From contig CABUSH010000020.1 in the NCBI GenBank assembly GCA_902494195.1, positions 1-41,703 of the forward strand: a DNA stretch of 41,703 nt. The letters are read 5' to 3'. The translations under genes and the position numbers were made by a program. Shown piece after piece: positions 25,206-32,599 of this stretch. The stretch comes from an uncultured Collinsella sp. Its GTDB lineage: Bacteria; Actinomycetota; Coriobacteriia; Coriobacteriales; Coriobacteriaceae. The number at the start of each line of letters is the position of its first letter. Position 1 is the stretch's first letter. The notes under the pieces are model-generated. The model saw nothing but the letters and a program-made list of their open reading frames with translations, ran no database searches and was not told the DNA's origin.

Positions 25206-26126
25206 GTGGCAACTCAGAAATTCACCGGCGTTATCCCTCCCGTCGTTGTTCCCGATACCGAAGACCACCAGCTCGATGTTGTCTCCTTTGAGCGCAGCAT
25301 CAACCGCATGATCGATGCCGGCGTCGATGGCCTGTTCTTCTTGGGATCCTCGGGCGAGGTCGTCTTCTCCACCGACGAGCGCCGTCGCCAGATTATCGCC
25401 GAGGCCGTTCGTATCGTCGACCACCGTGTTCCCGTTCTGGTCGGCATCATCGACACCGAGACCGAGCGCATGATCGAGCACGGCAAGGTCGCTCAGGAGC
25501 TGGGCGCCGATGCGCTTGTCGCCACCTGCCCGTTCTATGCCCTGCAGGGCATGACCGAGGTTGAGGAGCACTTCCGCATCCTGCACGAGGAGCTCGACCT
25601 GCCCATCTTTGCCTATGACATTCCCGTCTGCGTTCACACCAAGCTCCCCTGGAAGCTCCTTGCCAAGCTCGGCGCCGAGGGCGTTCTGGCCGGCGTCAAG
25701 GATTCCTCGGGTGATGACATCTCGTTCCGCTACCTCGTTCAGGAGAACGAGAAGAACGGCCATCCGATGAGCATTCTCACCGGTCACGAGGTTGTTGTCG
25801 ACGGCGCCTACCTCGGTGGCGCCGACGGTTCCGTCCCGGGTCTCGCCAACGTTGAGCCCGAGGGCTACGTGCGTCAGTGGAAGGCCGCTCAGGCTGGTGA
25901 CTGGGCTACCGTCAAGGCCGAGCAGGACCGCCTCAATGAGATTTCGCACATCTGGGATGTCACCTCGGGCGTCCAGGGCTATGCCGGTGGCGTCGGTGCC
26001 TTCAAGACCGCTATGAACCTCATGGGCATCTTCGACAGCCCGACCATGCCGCGCCCGGTGAAGGCCATGACCGGCGAGAACGTCGAGGCGATTAAGAAGG
26101 TCCTTCAGGACAACGGTCTCCTGTAA
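25206..26126 (+). CDS. nanA: N-acetylneuraminate lyase (DapA/NanA family)
   Basis: Class I aldolase predicted to split N-acetylneuraminate into pyruvate and N-acetylmannosamine in the cytoplasm. The DHDPS/NAL fold shows GSSGE (47-51, carboxylate-binding), Tyr137 in FAYDIP and the Schiff-base Lys165 in LAGVKDSSG. Tyr137 and Lys165 have the same numbers as in the E. coli enzyme. Length is 306 aa. GTG 25206 is chosen because AAGGAG (25194-25199) lies 6 bases upstream. Sequence alone would also allow another member of this aldolase family; the neighbours nanK and nanE make the lyase function the best reading. It is followed by a very long imperfect hairpin. Confidence 0.85.
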   Translation: MATQKFTGVIPPVVVPDTEDHQLDVVSFERSINRMIDAGVDGLFFLGSSGEVVFSTDERRRQIIAEAVRIVDHRVPVLVGIIDTETERMIEHGKVAQELGADALVATCPFYALQGMTEVEEHFRILHEELDLPIFAYDIPVCVHTKLPWKLLAKLGAEGVLAGVKDSSGDDISFRYLVQENEKNGHPMSILTGHEVVVDGAYLGGADGSVPGLANVEPEGYVRQWKAAQAGDWATVKAEQDRLNEISHIWDVTSGVQGYAGGVGAFKTAMNLMGIFDSPTMPRPVKAMTGENVEAIKKVLQDNGLL

Positions 26127-26133
26127 AGCTTTC

Positions 26134-26221
26134 CCGGGCACCCGACCTCGCCGTTCAACCGTGCGGCCATGACCCATTAGGTCAATGGCCACACGGTTTC
26201 TCGGCGATCTCGGGCGCCTGG
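26134..26221 (+). repeat. Long imperfect inverted repeat between nanA and nanK
   Basis: An 88-base stem-loop with about 36 paired positions. From the loop outward, ACC/GGT and GGCCAT/ATGGCC are followed by CCGTG/CACGG (C-A mismatch between), a 3x3 internal loop, CGCCG (26149-26153)/CGGCG (26202-26206), another 3x3 loop, CCCGA (26141-26145)/TCGGG (26210-26214) and an outer helix. The loop is cattA. The tail is aaaacc, not a T-run, so this is not a standard terminator. It starts 7 bases after the nanA stop. Confidence 0.75.
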
Positions 26222-26298
26222 AAAACCTTTACCGCGCTGTGACGGCTAGCCTGACGGCGCATTTCCTGTAGTTGTTTTTATCTCCTAAGGAGAGCGAC

Positions 26299-27264
26299 AT
26301 GGAGAACAAGTACATTTGCTCCGTTGATATCGGCGGAACTAAGATCGCGACTGCCATCATGGAGTACCCGGCTGACGGTAGTGTGCCCCATCCCGTTTTT
26401 GAGGCCGAGGTTCCCACCGAGGCCCAAGAGGGCGGCGAGGCCGTCTTCCAGCGTATCGAGGCGTCCATCAAGGCTGCTCTCGAGGCGAATCCCGATGTCG
26501 AGGTCCTTGGCGTCGGCATTGGTGCCGCCGGCGTCGTCGATCCCAAGACGGGCGCCATCGCGTATGCCAACGAGATCATGCCCGGCTGGTCCGGCGTTCA
26601 GTTGGGGCCGCGTCTGCGCGAGGACCTTGGTCTCCCCGTTGCCGTTGTGGGCGACGTGCAGGCTCATGCTCTGGGCGAGGCCCACTGGGGCGTCGGCAAG
26701 GGCAAGTTCTCCGTCTTGTGCCTGGGCATCGGCACGGGCATCGGCGGCGCATATGTCGAGAACGGCCGCGTGATGCAGGGCTTCCATGGTGCTGCCGGCC
26801 ATATGGGCCACATCGAGTGCTCGGCTGCCGCCGGCATTCCCTGCGCCTGCGGGCGTTCCGGCCATCTTGAGTCGGTTGCTTCGGGCACTTCCATTGGTCG
26901 TATGTACGATGAGCGCTTTGGTCGCGTCGACCCCAGCCGTCCTTCGGTCGGTCGCGATGTGAACGACCTGTGCCGTGCGGGCGATGTAAAGGCGACCGAG
27001 GTCATCCATGACGCCGGCTTTGCGCTGGGTGCCAGCTTGGGCTCGCTCGCTAACATCCTGGACCCCGAGGTCATCGTGCTTTCGGGTGGCGTGATTCACC
27101 AAGGTCCCGATTGGCGTTCGCAGACGTGGAAGGATTCGGTGCACGAGGGCTATGCCAGCCAGGCGCTCGATCCGCTTCAGAACACACCGATCCTCATCGG
27201 TTCTCTGGAGGGCGATGCTCCGCTCATCGGTGCCGCCGAACACCTTCTCGCATCGTTGAAGTAA
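26299..27264 (+). CDS. nanK: ROK-family N-acetylmannosamine kinase
   Basis: Predicted to phosphorylate ManNAc to ManNAc-6-P with ATP. The ROK fold begins with the phosphate motif VDIGGTKIA (about 9-17). VGVGDVQAHALGEAHWG-like and GIGTGIGGAYV segments are present. The zinc-site region reads GHMGHIEC then CACGRSGHLES: the usual third cysteine of CxCGxxGC is a histidine here. Length is 321 aa. ATG 26299 has AAGGAG (26287-26292) 6 bases upstream. ROK sequence alone cannot separate ManNAc kinase from glucokinase or GlcNAc kinase; its place between nanA and nanE supports the call. Confidence 0.85.
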   Translation: MENKYICSVDIGGTKIATAIMEYPADGSVPHPVFEAEVPTEAQEGGEAVFQRIEASIKAALEANPDVEVLGVGIGAAGVVDPKTGAIAYANEIMPGWSGVQLGPRLREDLGLPVAVVGDVQAHALGEAHWGVGKGKFSVLCLGIGTGIGGAYVENGRVMQGFHGAAGHMGHIECSAAAGIPCACGRSGHLESVASGTSIGRMYDERFGRVDPSRPSVGRDVNDLCRAGDVKATEVIHDAGFALGASLGSLANILDPEVIVLSGGVIHQGPDWRSQTWKDSVHEGYASQALDPLQNTPILIGSLEGDAPLIGAAEHLLASLK

Positions 27265-27281
27265 ACATAACTACCAAGTGC

Positions 27282-27379
27282 GCCTTCTGAGGTGCCGCAG
27301 ATTGACGTGAAAGAGGAGCGAAGCGTACTTCGGTACGCGAGCGACGGTTTGAACGTCAAGGTGCGGTGTCTCAGAAGGC
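27282..27379 (+). repeat. Long stem-loop with UUCG tetraloop between nanK and nanE
   Basis: GCCTTCTGAG (27282-27291) pairs with CTCAGAAGGC (27370-27379). Three G-T wobbles and CCGCA/TGCGG carry the helix to 18 bp, then a 2x2 mismatch and TTGACGT (27302-27308)/ACGTCAA (27353-27359). At the tip GCGTAC-TTCG-GTACGC (27323-27338) is an extra-stable tetraloop hairpin. All three wobbles are G-U in the plus-strand RNA and would be C-A mismatches in the other, which points to selection on the nan mRNA. The structure ends 26 bases before nanE. Confidence 0.8.
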
Positions 27380-27404
27380 TGTTTTGAGAAAGGTTGAGTC
27401 GAAC

Positions 27405-28091
27405 ATGACCGTTGATCCTTTGATCCAGTCCCTGAAGGGCAAGCTCGTCGTGAGCGTTCAGGCGTATATGGGCGAGCCGCTTCGTACGCCCGAGACCATG
27501 GCTCAAATGTCTCGCGCTTGCGAGCTCGGTGGCGCCGCCGCCATTCGCTGCCAGGGCCTTGCCGACATTGCCGCCATTAAGGGTCGCTGTGAGGTTCCTG
27601 TTATCGGCCTGTGGAAGGATGGGCACGAGGGCGTTTACATCACGCCGACGCTGCGTCACGCTCGCGCCTGCGTTGCTGCCGGTGCCGATATCGTGGCGAT
27701 CGACGCCACCGATCGCCCGCGTCCCGACGGCAAGTCGGTCGAGGATACCTTCCGCCCGCTGCACGAGGAGGGTGTGCTCCTGATGGCGGATTGTGCCACC
27801 ATCGAGGACATTCGCCGTGCGGTTGATATGGGCTTCGACCTTGTATCCACCACGCTTTCTCACGGTGTCGCCGCCATCGACTGCACCATGGCCGATGGCC
27901 CCGATCTGCCGCTCCTGCGTCAGGCGACCGAGGAATTCCCCGGCCTTCCCATCATTTGCGAGGGTCGCGTGCATACGCCCGAGGAGGCTCGCGCCGCGAT
28001 CGATGCTGGCGCCTGGGCCGTTGTCGTCGGCACCGCCATCACGCACCCCACGAGTATTACGAGTTGGTTCAAGGCTGCGCTTGAGGCGTAA
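27405..28091 (+). CDS. nanE: N-acetylmannosamine-6-phosphate 2-epimerase
   Basis: Cytoplasmic TIM-barrel enzyme converting ManNAc-6-P to GlcNAc-6-P, which feeds amino-sugar breakdown. Family motifs are IRCQG (47-51), VPVIGLWK with Lys71 at the catalytic-lysine position, DIVAIDATDRPRP, STTLSHG and IICEGRVHTPEEARAAIDAGAWAVVVGTAITHP, the phosphate-binding end. Length of 228 aa is usual. ATG 27405 is the start that opens with the family N-terminus (LIQSLKGKLVVSVQA); AAAGG lies 11 bases upstream, slightly far. A longer frame would begin inside the preceding stem-loop and is rejected. It is the last gene of the nan operon and is followed by a strong terminator. Confidence 0.93.
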   Translation: MTVDPLIQSLKGKLVVSVQAYMGEPLRTPETMAQMSRACELGGAAAIRCQGLADIAAIKGRCEVPVIGLWKDGHEGVYITPTLRHARACVAAGADIVAIDATDRPRPDGKSVEDTFRPLHEEGVLLMADCATIEDIRRAVDMGFDLVSTTLSHGVAAIDCTMADGPDLPLLRQATEEFPGLPIICEGRVHTPEEARAAIDAGAWAVVVGTAITHPTSITSWFKAALEA

Positions 28092-28118
28092 GACAGGCCT
28101 CGTATCCGCTCGGGGCGG

Positions 28119-28124
28119 TATACT
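28119..28124 (+). promoter_or_regulatory. Possible -10 box of the rapZ unit
   Basis: TATACT lies 19 bases before the hairpin at 28143 and 69 bases before the rapZ ribosome region. If used, transcription would begin just before that hairpin and run through it, making the hairpin a possible attenuator. No clear -35 is seen. Confidence 0.35.
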
Positions 28125-28142
28125 CAATATAGGCAATTGACC

Positions 28143-28178
28143 GCGCGGGATCCGGGTTGCTGGGTCCCGCGCTTGTTT
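28143..28178 (+). terminator. Terminator at the end of the nan operon
   Basis: GCGCGGGATCC (28143-28153) pairs with GGGTCCCGCGC (28162-28172), 11 positions with one T-G, loop 8, followed by ttgtttt. It stands between nanE and rapZ and ends 15 bases before the rapZ start. Confidence 0.8.
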
Positions 28179-28192
28179 TCGGGAGGCAACAC

Positions 28193-29113
28193 ATGCAAAA
28201 GGGAGATGCCATGGATGCGGCGGAGCGCTCGGAGCGCATCCCCGATATCGTCATCATCACCGGAATGTCCGGATCAGGCCGCACACAGGCCATGCACGTG
28301 TTCGAGGACATGGGCTATTTTTGCATCGATAACCTGCCTCCGCGTCTCATCGCCCAGCTTGCCGAGCTCGTCGGCATCAATACGGGCGTGGGCAGGCATC
28401 TCGCCGTCACCTGCGATTTGCGTAGCCAGGGACTGTTTGACGAGCTGCTCGATGCGGTCGCCGCGCTCGAAGAGCGCGAGATGAGCTGCGACATCGTGTT
28501 CCTGGAGGCTTCTGACGAGGTGCTGATTCGTCGCTACAGCGAAAATCGCCGCCGTCATCCCATTGCCAAGCCGGGGGAGACTACGGCCGATGCCATTCAG
28601 CGCGAGCGCCTTCAGCTTCAGGGCGTGCGCGACCGAGCCGATATGATTATCGACACGAGCCGTCTGCGCACCTCTGCGCTGCGCAACAAGCTACGTATGG
28701 CATTTTCCGAGCTGTCCGACCAGCAGCTCATGGACGTCCACGTGTTCTCGTTTGGCTTTAAGCACGGCATGCCCGTCGAGGCGGACATTATGATCGACGT
28801 CCGCTTCCTGCCCAATCCGTTCTACGATCCCGAGATGCGCACGATGACCGGTCTCGATAAAAAGGTCTCCGATTTTGTTCTGGACCATCCCAAGACGCAG
28901 GAGTTTTGGAAGGCTTGGACACAGCTGCTCGATACGGTGATGCCGGGCTATATCGCGGAGGGTAAGCCGCAGCTTTCTATCGCCATCGGCTGCACGGGCG
29001 GCCAGCACCGCAGCGTTGCCATTGCCGAGGCCACGGCCCGTTACCTGGAAGGCGCTCAGTATCATGTGAGCATTTCCCACCGCGACCTGTCGCGCGCCAA
29101 CACGAAGGCATAG
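28193..29113 (+). CDS. rapZ: RapZ/YvcJ-family nucleotide-binding protein
   Basis: Member of the RapZ (YvcJ) family; in E. coli RapZ controls decay of the GlmZ small RNA and thus glucosamine-6-P synthesis, in Gram-positives the role is less clear. Seen are the P-loop GMSGSGRT (lysine replaced by arginine, common in actinobacterial homologues), CIDNLPP, the LRTSALRNKL region, FSFGFKHGMP, DVRFLPNPFY and the C-terminal IGCTGGQHRSV. Length is 306 aa. ATG 28193 has GGGAGG 6 bases upstream; ATG 28211, also behind a GGGAG, is nearly as good. whiA begins 6 bases after the stop; the yvcK gene usually between them is missing. Confidence 0.9.
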   Translation: MQKGDAMDAAERSERIPDIVIITGMSGSGRTQAMHVFEDMGYFCIDNLPPRLIAQLAELVGINTGVGRHLAVTCDLRSQGLFDELLDAVAALEEREMSCDIVFLEASDEVLIRRYSENRRRHPIAKPGETTADAIQRERLQLQGVRDRADMIIDTSRLRTSALRNKLRMAFSELSDQQLMDVHVFSFGFKHGMPVEADIMIDVRFLPNPFYDPEMRTMTGLDKKVSDFVLDHPKTQEFWKAWTQLLDTVMPGYIAEGKPQLSIAIGCTGGQHRSVAIAEATARYLEGAQYHVSISHRDLSRANTKA

Positions 29114-29119
29114 GCCTGC

Positions 29120-30049
29120 ATGTCGTTTACCGCTGAGGTGCGCGACGAGCTTGCGCGCTGCGAACCCGAATGTGAATACTGCGACTTGTCGACGCTTGCC
29201 GCCCTCACGCGCGTGAGCGGTACGCTCTCGCTTGCCGGCTCTGGGCGGTATCGTTTGACGGTTGCGACTGAGACGGGAGCCGTCGCGCGCACGATGATCA
29301 CGCTGACGCATCGTATCCTTAAGCTCAAAACGGAGTTCACCGTCCGCAAATCTGTCTTGCATAAGGTTCGAAACTACCTCATCACCTTGCCTGATCAGCC
29401 AGACCTGGATAAGGCCTTGGTTCTGCTGGGTATCCTCGACCGTAGGGGAGGACTTGTCGCCGGCGTACCCCGACATATCGTTGCCCGTCCTTGCTGTAGA
29501 CTTGCCTATATCCGCGGCGCGCTCATCGCGGGCGGCTTCGTGGCCGATCCACGCGGCGATTTTCATTTGGAGATCGCTGTGCAGGGCGAGCAATATGCCA
29601 AGGGACTTTGCGATCTGTTGGAGCAGATTGGGGTCCATGCTCGTGTTAATGCACGGCGGGGGTCATATGCCGTGTACATTAAGAGCGCCGAGGAAATCGA
29701 GCATCTATTAAAGCTGATTGGTGCCAAGCGCAGCGTTGCCGAGATTGAGGAGGCGCGCGCGGTCAAGTTGGTTAAGAACGATGTGAACCGTCGCGTGAAT
29801 GCCGAGCTCGCCAACCAGACCAGAAGCGCCGGTGCTGCCCAACATCAGCTTGCGCTTATCGAGGAGCTCGAGCAGCGTGGCCTTCGCGATGCGCTTCCGG
29901 ATGCCTTGGCGGTCTTTTGCGACCTGCGCGAGCGCTATCCTGATCTGTCGTTGCGTGATTTGGGGGAGATGGCTGACCCTCCCTTGTCGAAGTCAGCCCT
30001 CTACCATCGTGTTTTACGGCTTGAAAAGCTCATTGAAGCAAACAGGTAG
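29120..30049 (+). CDS. whiA: DNA-binding protein WhiA
   Basis: Actinobacterial and Firmicute DNA-binding protein linked to cell division and, in Streptomyces, sporulation genes. It joins a LAGLIDADG-like N-terminal domain to a C-terminal helix-turn-helix. The N-terminus SFTAEVRDELAR, the CCRLAYIRGALIAGGFVADP core, NRRVNAELANQTRSAGAA linker and the C-terminal LSLRDLGEMADPPLSKSALYHRVLRLEKL are family hallmarks. Length of 309 aa is usual. ATG 29120 has only weak ribosome pairing (aaggcatagg), so coupling to rapZ, 6 bases upstream, may help its translation. Confidence 0.93.
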   Translation: MSFTAEVRDELARCEPECEYCDLSTLAALTRVSGTLSLAGSGRYRLTVATETGAVARTMITLTHRILKLKTEFTVRKSVLHKVRNYLITLPDQPDLDKALVLLGILDRRGGLVAGVPRHIVARPCCRLAYIRGALIAGGFVADPRGDFHLEIAVQGEQYAKGLCDLLEQIGVHARVNARRGSYAVYIKSAEEIEHLLKLIGAKRSVAEIEEARAVKLVKNDVNRRVNAELANQTRSAGAAQHQLALIEELEQRGLRDALPDALAVFCDLRERYPDLSLRDLGEMADPPLSKSALYHRVLRLEKLIEANR

Positions 30050-30094
30050 TTTGAAGTAACGACTTATATATGGATTTAGCTGCTATTTTAGTAT

Positions 30095-30108
30095 TTAAAA
30101 CGTTTTAA
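30095..30108. promoter_or_regulatory. 14-bp palindrome upstream of gap, candidate operator
   Basis: TTAAAACGTTTTAA is a perfect palindrome with central CG, in an AT-rich stretch (about 30050-30170) before the gap promoter. The ten bases TAAAACGTTT recur at 17388 before the nan operon. LacI-family operators have this shape; which regulator binds is unknown. Confidence 0.45.
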
Positions 30109-30164
30109 CGTAAATTTGATTTTCAATTTCGAGCATTCTCGTGAAATTCAAGTCAAAAAAAAGG

Positions 30165-30170
30165 TATATT
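30165..30170 (+). promoter_or_regulatory. -10 box of the glycolytic operon
   Basis: TATATT (5 of 6 consensus) follows a run of eight A, about 73 bases before gap. TGAAAT (30142-30147), 17 bases upstream, is a weak -35. The A-rich upstream DNA suits a strong promoter with curved or UP-like sequence. Confidence 0.5.
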
Positions 30171-30242
30171 AGGCGAGTGGTTAGTTTGTGGGCCTCAACG
30201 GCGGGCGCTGTAGCTCGCGGGGGCCTTACGAAAGGAGACACA

Positions 30243-31268
30243 ATGGCAGTAAAGGTTGCTATTAACGGCTTCGGTCGCATCGGTCGTCTGGCTTTCCGTC
30301 AGATGTTCGGTCATGAGGGCTCCGAGATCGTCGCTATCAACGACCTCACCTCTCCCGATATGCTCGCTTACCTGCTGAAGTACGACTCCACGCAGGGCAA
30401 CTACGCTCGCGATCACGAGGTCGTTGCTGGCGAGGATTCCATCACCGTTGACGGCAAGGAGATCAAGATCTACAAGGAGGCCGACGCTAACAACCTGCCT
30501 TGGGGCGACCTTGACGTCGACGTCGTTCTCGAGTGCACCGGCTTCTACACCAGCAAGGCTAAGGCTCAGGCCCACATCAACGCTGGCGCCAAGAAGGTCG
30601 TCATCTCCGCTCCGGCCGGCAGCGATCTGCCCACCATCGTGTACAACGTCAACCATGAGACGCTGACCGCTGAGGACAACATCATCTCCGCTGCTTCTTG
30701 CACCACCAACTGCCTCGCCCCGATGGCCAAGGGTCTGAACGACTTCGCTCCCATCGTGTCCGGCATCATGACCACCATCCACGCCTTCACCGGCGACCAG
30801 ATGCCGCTCGACGGCCCGCAGCGCAAGGGCAACTTCCGTCGCTCTCGCGCCTGCTCCGAGAACATCGTCCCGAACACCACGGGCGCTGCCAAGGCCATCG
30901 GCCTGGTTCTCCCCGAGCTCAACGGCAAGCTCATCGGTGCCGCCCAGCGCGTCCCGACGCCGACCGGCTCGCTGACCAACCTCTACGCCGTCGTTGACAA
31001 GAAGGTCACCGTCGACGAGGTCAACGCTGCCATGAAGGCCTACGCCGAGACCATCCCCGAGACCTTCGCCTACAACGAGGACCAGATCGTCTCCCGCGAC
31101 ATCGTCGGCGAGACTCACGGCTCCATCTTCGACGCCACTCAGACCATGTGCTCTGACCTCGGCAACGGCCAGACCCTCGTTCAGGTCACCTCTTGGTACG
31201 ACAACGAGAACTCCTACACCTCTCAGATGGTCCGCACCATCAAGTACTTCGAGAAGTTCGTTGCTTAA
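30243..31268 (+). CDS. gap: Glyceraldehyde-3-phosphate dehydrogenase
   Basis: Glycolytic enzyme oxidising glyceraldehyde-3-P to 1,3-bisphosphoglycerate with NAD+. Rossmann motif INGFGRIGRLAFR (7-19), Asp34 in INDL indicating NAD preference, catalytic Cys153 in SAASCTTNCLAP and C-terminal SWYDNENSYTSQMVRT are all present. Length is 341 aa. AAAGGAG lies 6 bases before ATG 30243; an upstream in-frame extension is a leader sequence and lacks conservation features. Codon use is strongly biased to C-ending codons, as in highly expressed genes. A strong hairpin with T-run separates it from pgk. Confidence 0.98.
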   Translation: MAVKVAINGFGRIGRLAFRQMFGHEGSEIVAINDLTSPDMLAYLLKYDSTQGNYARDHEVVAGEDSITVDGKEIKIYKEADANNLPWGDLDVDVVLECTGFYTSKAKAQAHINAGAKKVVISAPAGSDLPTIVYNVNHETLTAEDNIISAASCTTNCLAPMAKGLNDFAPIVSGIMTTIHAFTGDQMPLDGPQRKGNFRRSRACSENIVPNTTGAAKAIGLVLPELNGKLIGAAQRVPTPTGSLTNLYAVVDKKVTVDEVNAAMKAYAETIPETFAYNEDQIVSRDIVGETHGSIFDATQTMCSDLGNGQTLVQVTSWYDNENSYTSQMVRTIKYFEKFVA

Positions 31269-31305
31269 TTTAGCTTTTAGCGAATAGCTCGTTGAGCGTC
31301 TAAAG

Positions 31306-31352
31306 AAGGGCGCGGCCTTATAGGGCTTACACCCTAGGGTCGCGCCCTTTTT
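31306..31352 (+). terminator. Terminator-like hairpin between gap and pgk
   Basis: AAGGGCGCG (31306-31314) pairs with CGCGCCCTT (31341-31349). An inner helix TAGGG (31321-31325)/CCCTA (31332-31336) extends it, and a T-run follows. It would leave gap more highly expressed than pgk-tpiA-gpmI, unless pgk has its own promoter. Confidence 0.85.
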
Positions 31353-31408
31353 ATAAGAAATCGTCTGCCGTAATGGGAGGCAGACACGTACGAAAGGTAG
31401 AAGCAAAC

Positions 31409-32599
31409 ATGGCCTTTACCAAGAAGACCGTCCGCGACATCGATGTCGACGGAAAGCGCGTTCTCGTCCGCGTTGACTTTAACGTGCCTATCAAGGATGG
31501 CGTCGTTGGCGACACCACCCGTATCAAGGCTGCCCTGCCCACCATCAACTACCTCGTTGAGCACAACGCTCGTGTCATCCTCATGAGCCACCTCGGCCGT
31601 CCCGAGGGCACCGGCTTCCAGCCCGAGCTGTCCCTCGAGCCCGTCGCCAAGAAGCTCGCTGAGCTCTCTGGTCTCGACGTTGCCTTTGTCGCTGACACCT
31701 ACGGCGAGAAGGCTGCTGAGGCTGTCGCCGCCGTCGAGCCGGGTAAGGTCCTCGTTCTCGAGAACGTCCGTTTTGACAAGCGTGAGAAGAAGAACGATCC
31801 CGAGATCGCCAAGAAGCTCGCTTCCTATGGTGACGTCTTCGTTCTCGATGCCTTTGGCACCGCTCACCGCGCCCAGGGTTCCGTCGTGGGCCCCGCCGCT
31901 TACCTGCCTGCCGTCGCCGGCTTCTTGCTCGAGAAGGAGGTCGACACGCTGACCGGCATCTTCGCCGAGCCCGAGCGCCCCTTCGTCGCCATCGTCGGCG
32001 GTTCCAAGGTTTCCTCCAAGATCGGCGTTCTCGATCACCTCATCGACTCCGCTGACACCCTGATCATCGGTGGCGGCATGGCCTACACCTTCTTCCTGGC
32101 TCAGGGCCTGTCCGTTGGTCAGTCCCTCAAGGAAGAGGACTGGGTCGAGCGCGCCGGCGAGATGCTCAAGAAGGCCGAGGAGAAGGGTGTCAAGATCCTA
32201 CTCCCCATCGACAACCGTGTTGCCGATCACTTTGGCGAGGACGCTGTCCCCGAGGTTGTTGCTTCCGACGCTATCCCCGACGATCGTGAGGGTATGGACA
32301 TCGGTCCCAAGACCGAGGAGCTCTATGCCGAGGCTGTCAAGGGCGCCAAGACCGTGTTCTGGAACGGCCCCATGGGCGTCTTCGAGTTTGACAACTTTGC
32401 TCACGGCACCCAGGCTATCGCCGAGGCTCTCGCCGAGGCTGACTGCACCTCGATCATCGGCGGTGGCGACTCCGTCGCAGCTGTCAACAAGTTCAACCTG
32501 GCCGACAAGATGAGCTGGATCTCCACCGGTGGTGGCGCTTCCATGGAGCTCGTCGAGGGTAAGGCCCTGCCCGGAGTGGAGGCGCTTCTCGATGCCTAA
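31409..32599 (+). CDS. pgk: Phosphoglycerate kinase
   Basis: Transfers phosphate from 1,3-bisphosphoglycerate to ADP. The N-terminal substrate site has RVLVRVDFNVPI, the MSHLGRPEG loop and the basic VRFDKREKKND patch; the C-terminal nucleotide site has GGSKVSSKI, WNGPMGVFE and GGGDSVAAV. Length of 396 aa is usual. ATG 31409 opens MAFTKKTVRD; AAAGG is 11 bases upstream. The last codons overlap the tpiA start by 8 bases. Confidence 0.98.
   Translation: MAFTKKTVRDIDVDGKRVLVRVDFNVPIKDGVVGDTTRIKAALPTINYLVEHNARVILMSHLGRPEGTGFQPELSLEPVAKKLAELSGLDVAFVADTYGEKAAEAVAAVEPGKVLVLENVRFDKREKKNDPEIAKKLASYGDVFVLDAFGTAHRAQGSVVGPAAYLPAVAGFLLEKEVDTLTGIFAEPERPFVAIVGGSKVSSKIGVLDHLIDSADTLIIGGGMAYTFFLAQGLSVGQSLKEEDWVERAGEMLKKAEEKGVKILLPIDNRVADHFGEDAVPEVVASDAIPDDREGMDIGPKTEELYAEAVKGAKTVFWNGPMGVFEFDNFAHGTQAIAEALAEADCTSIIGGGDSVAAVNKFNLADKMSWISTGGGASMELVEGKALPGVEALLDA

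Noticed and set aside
31306..31352. The gap-pgk hairpin as the end of the operon
   Set aside because: pgk follows closely in the same direction with no clear new promoter, so partial read-through is more likely than full termination.
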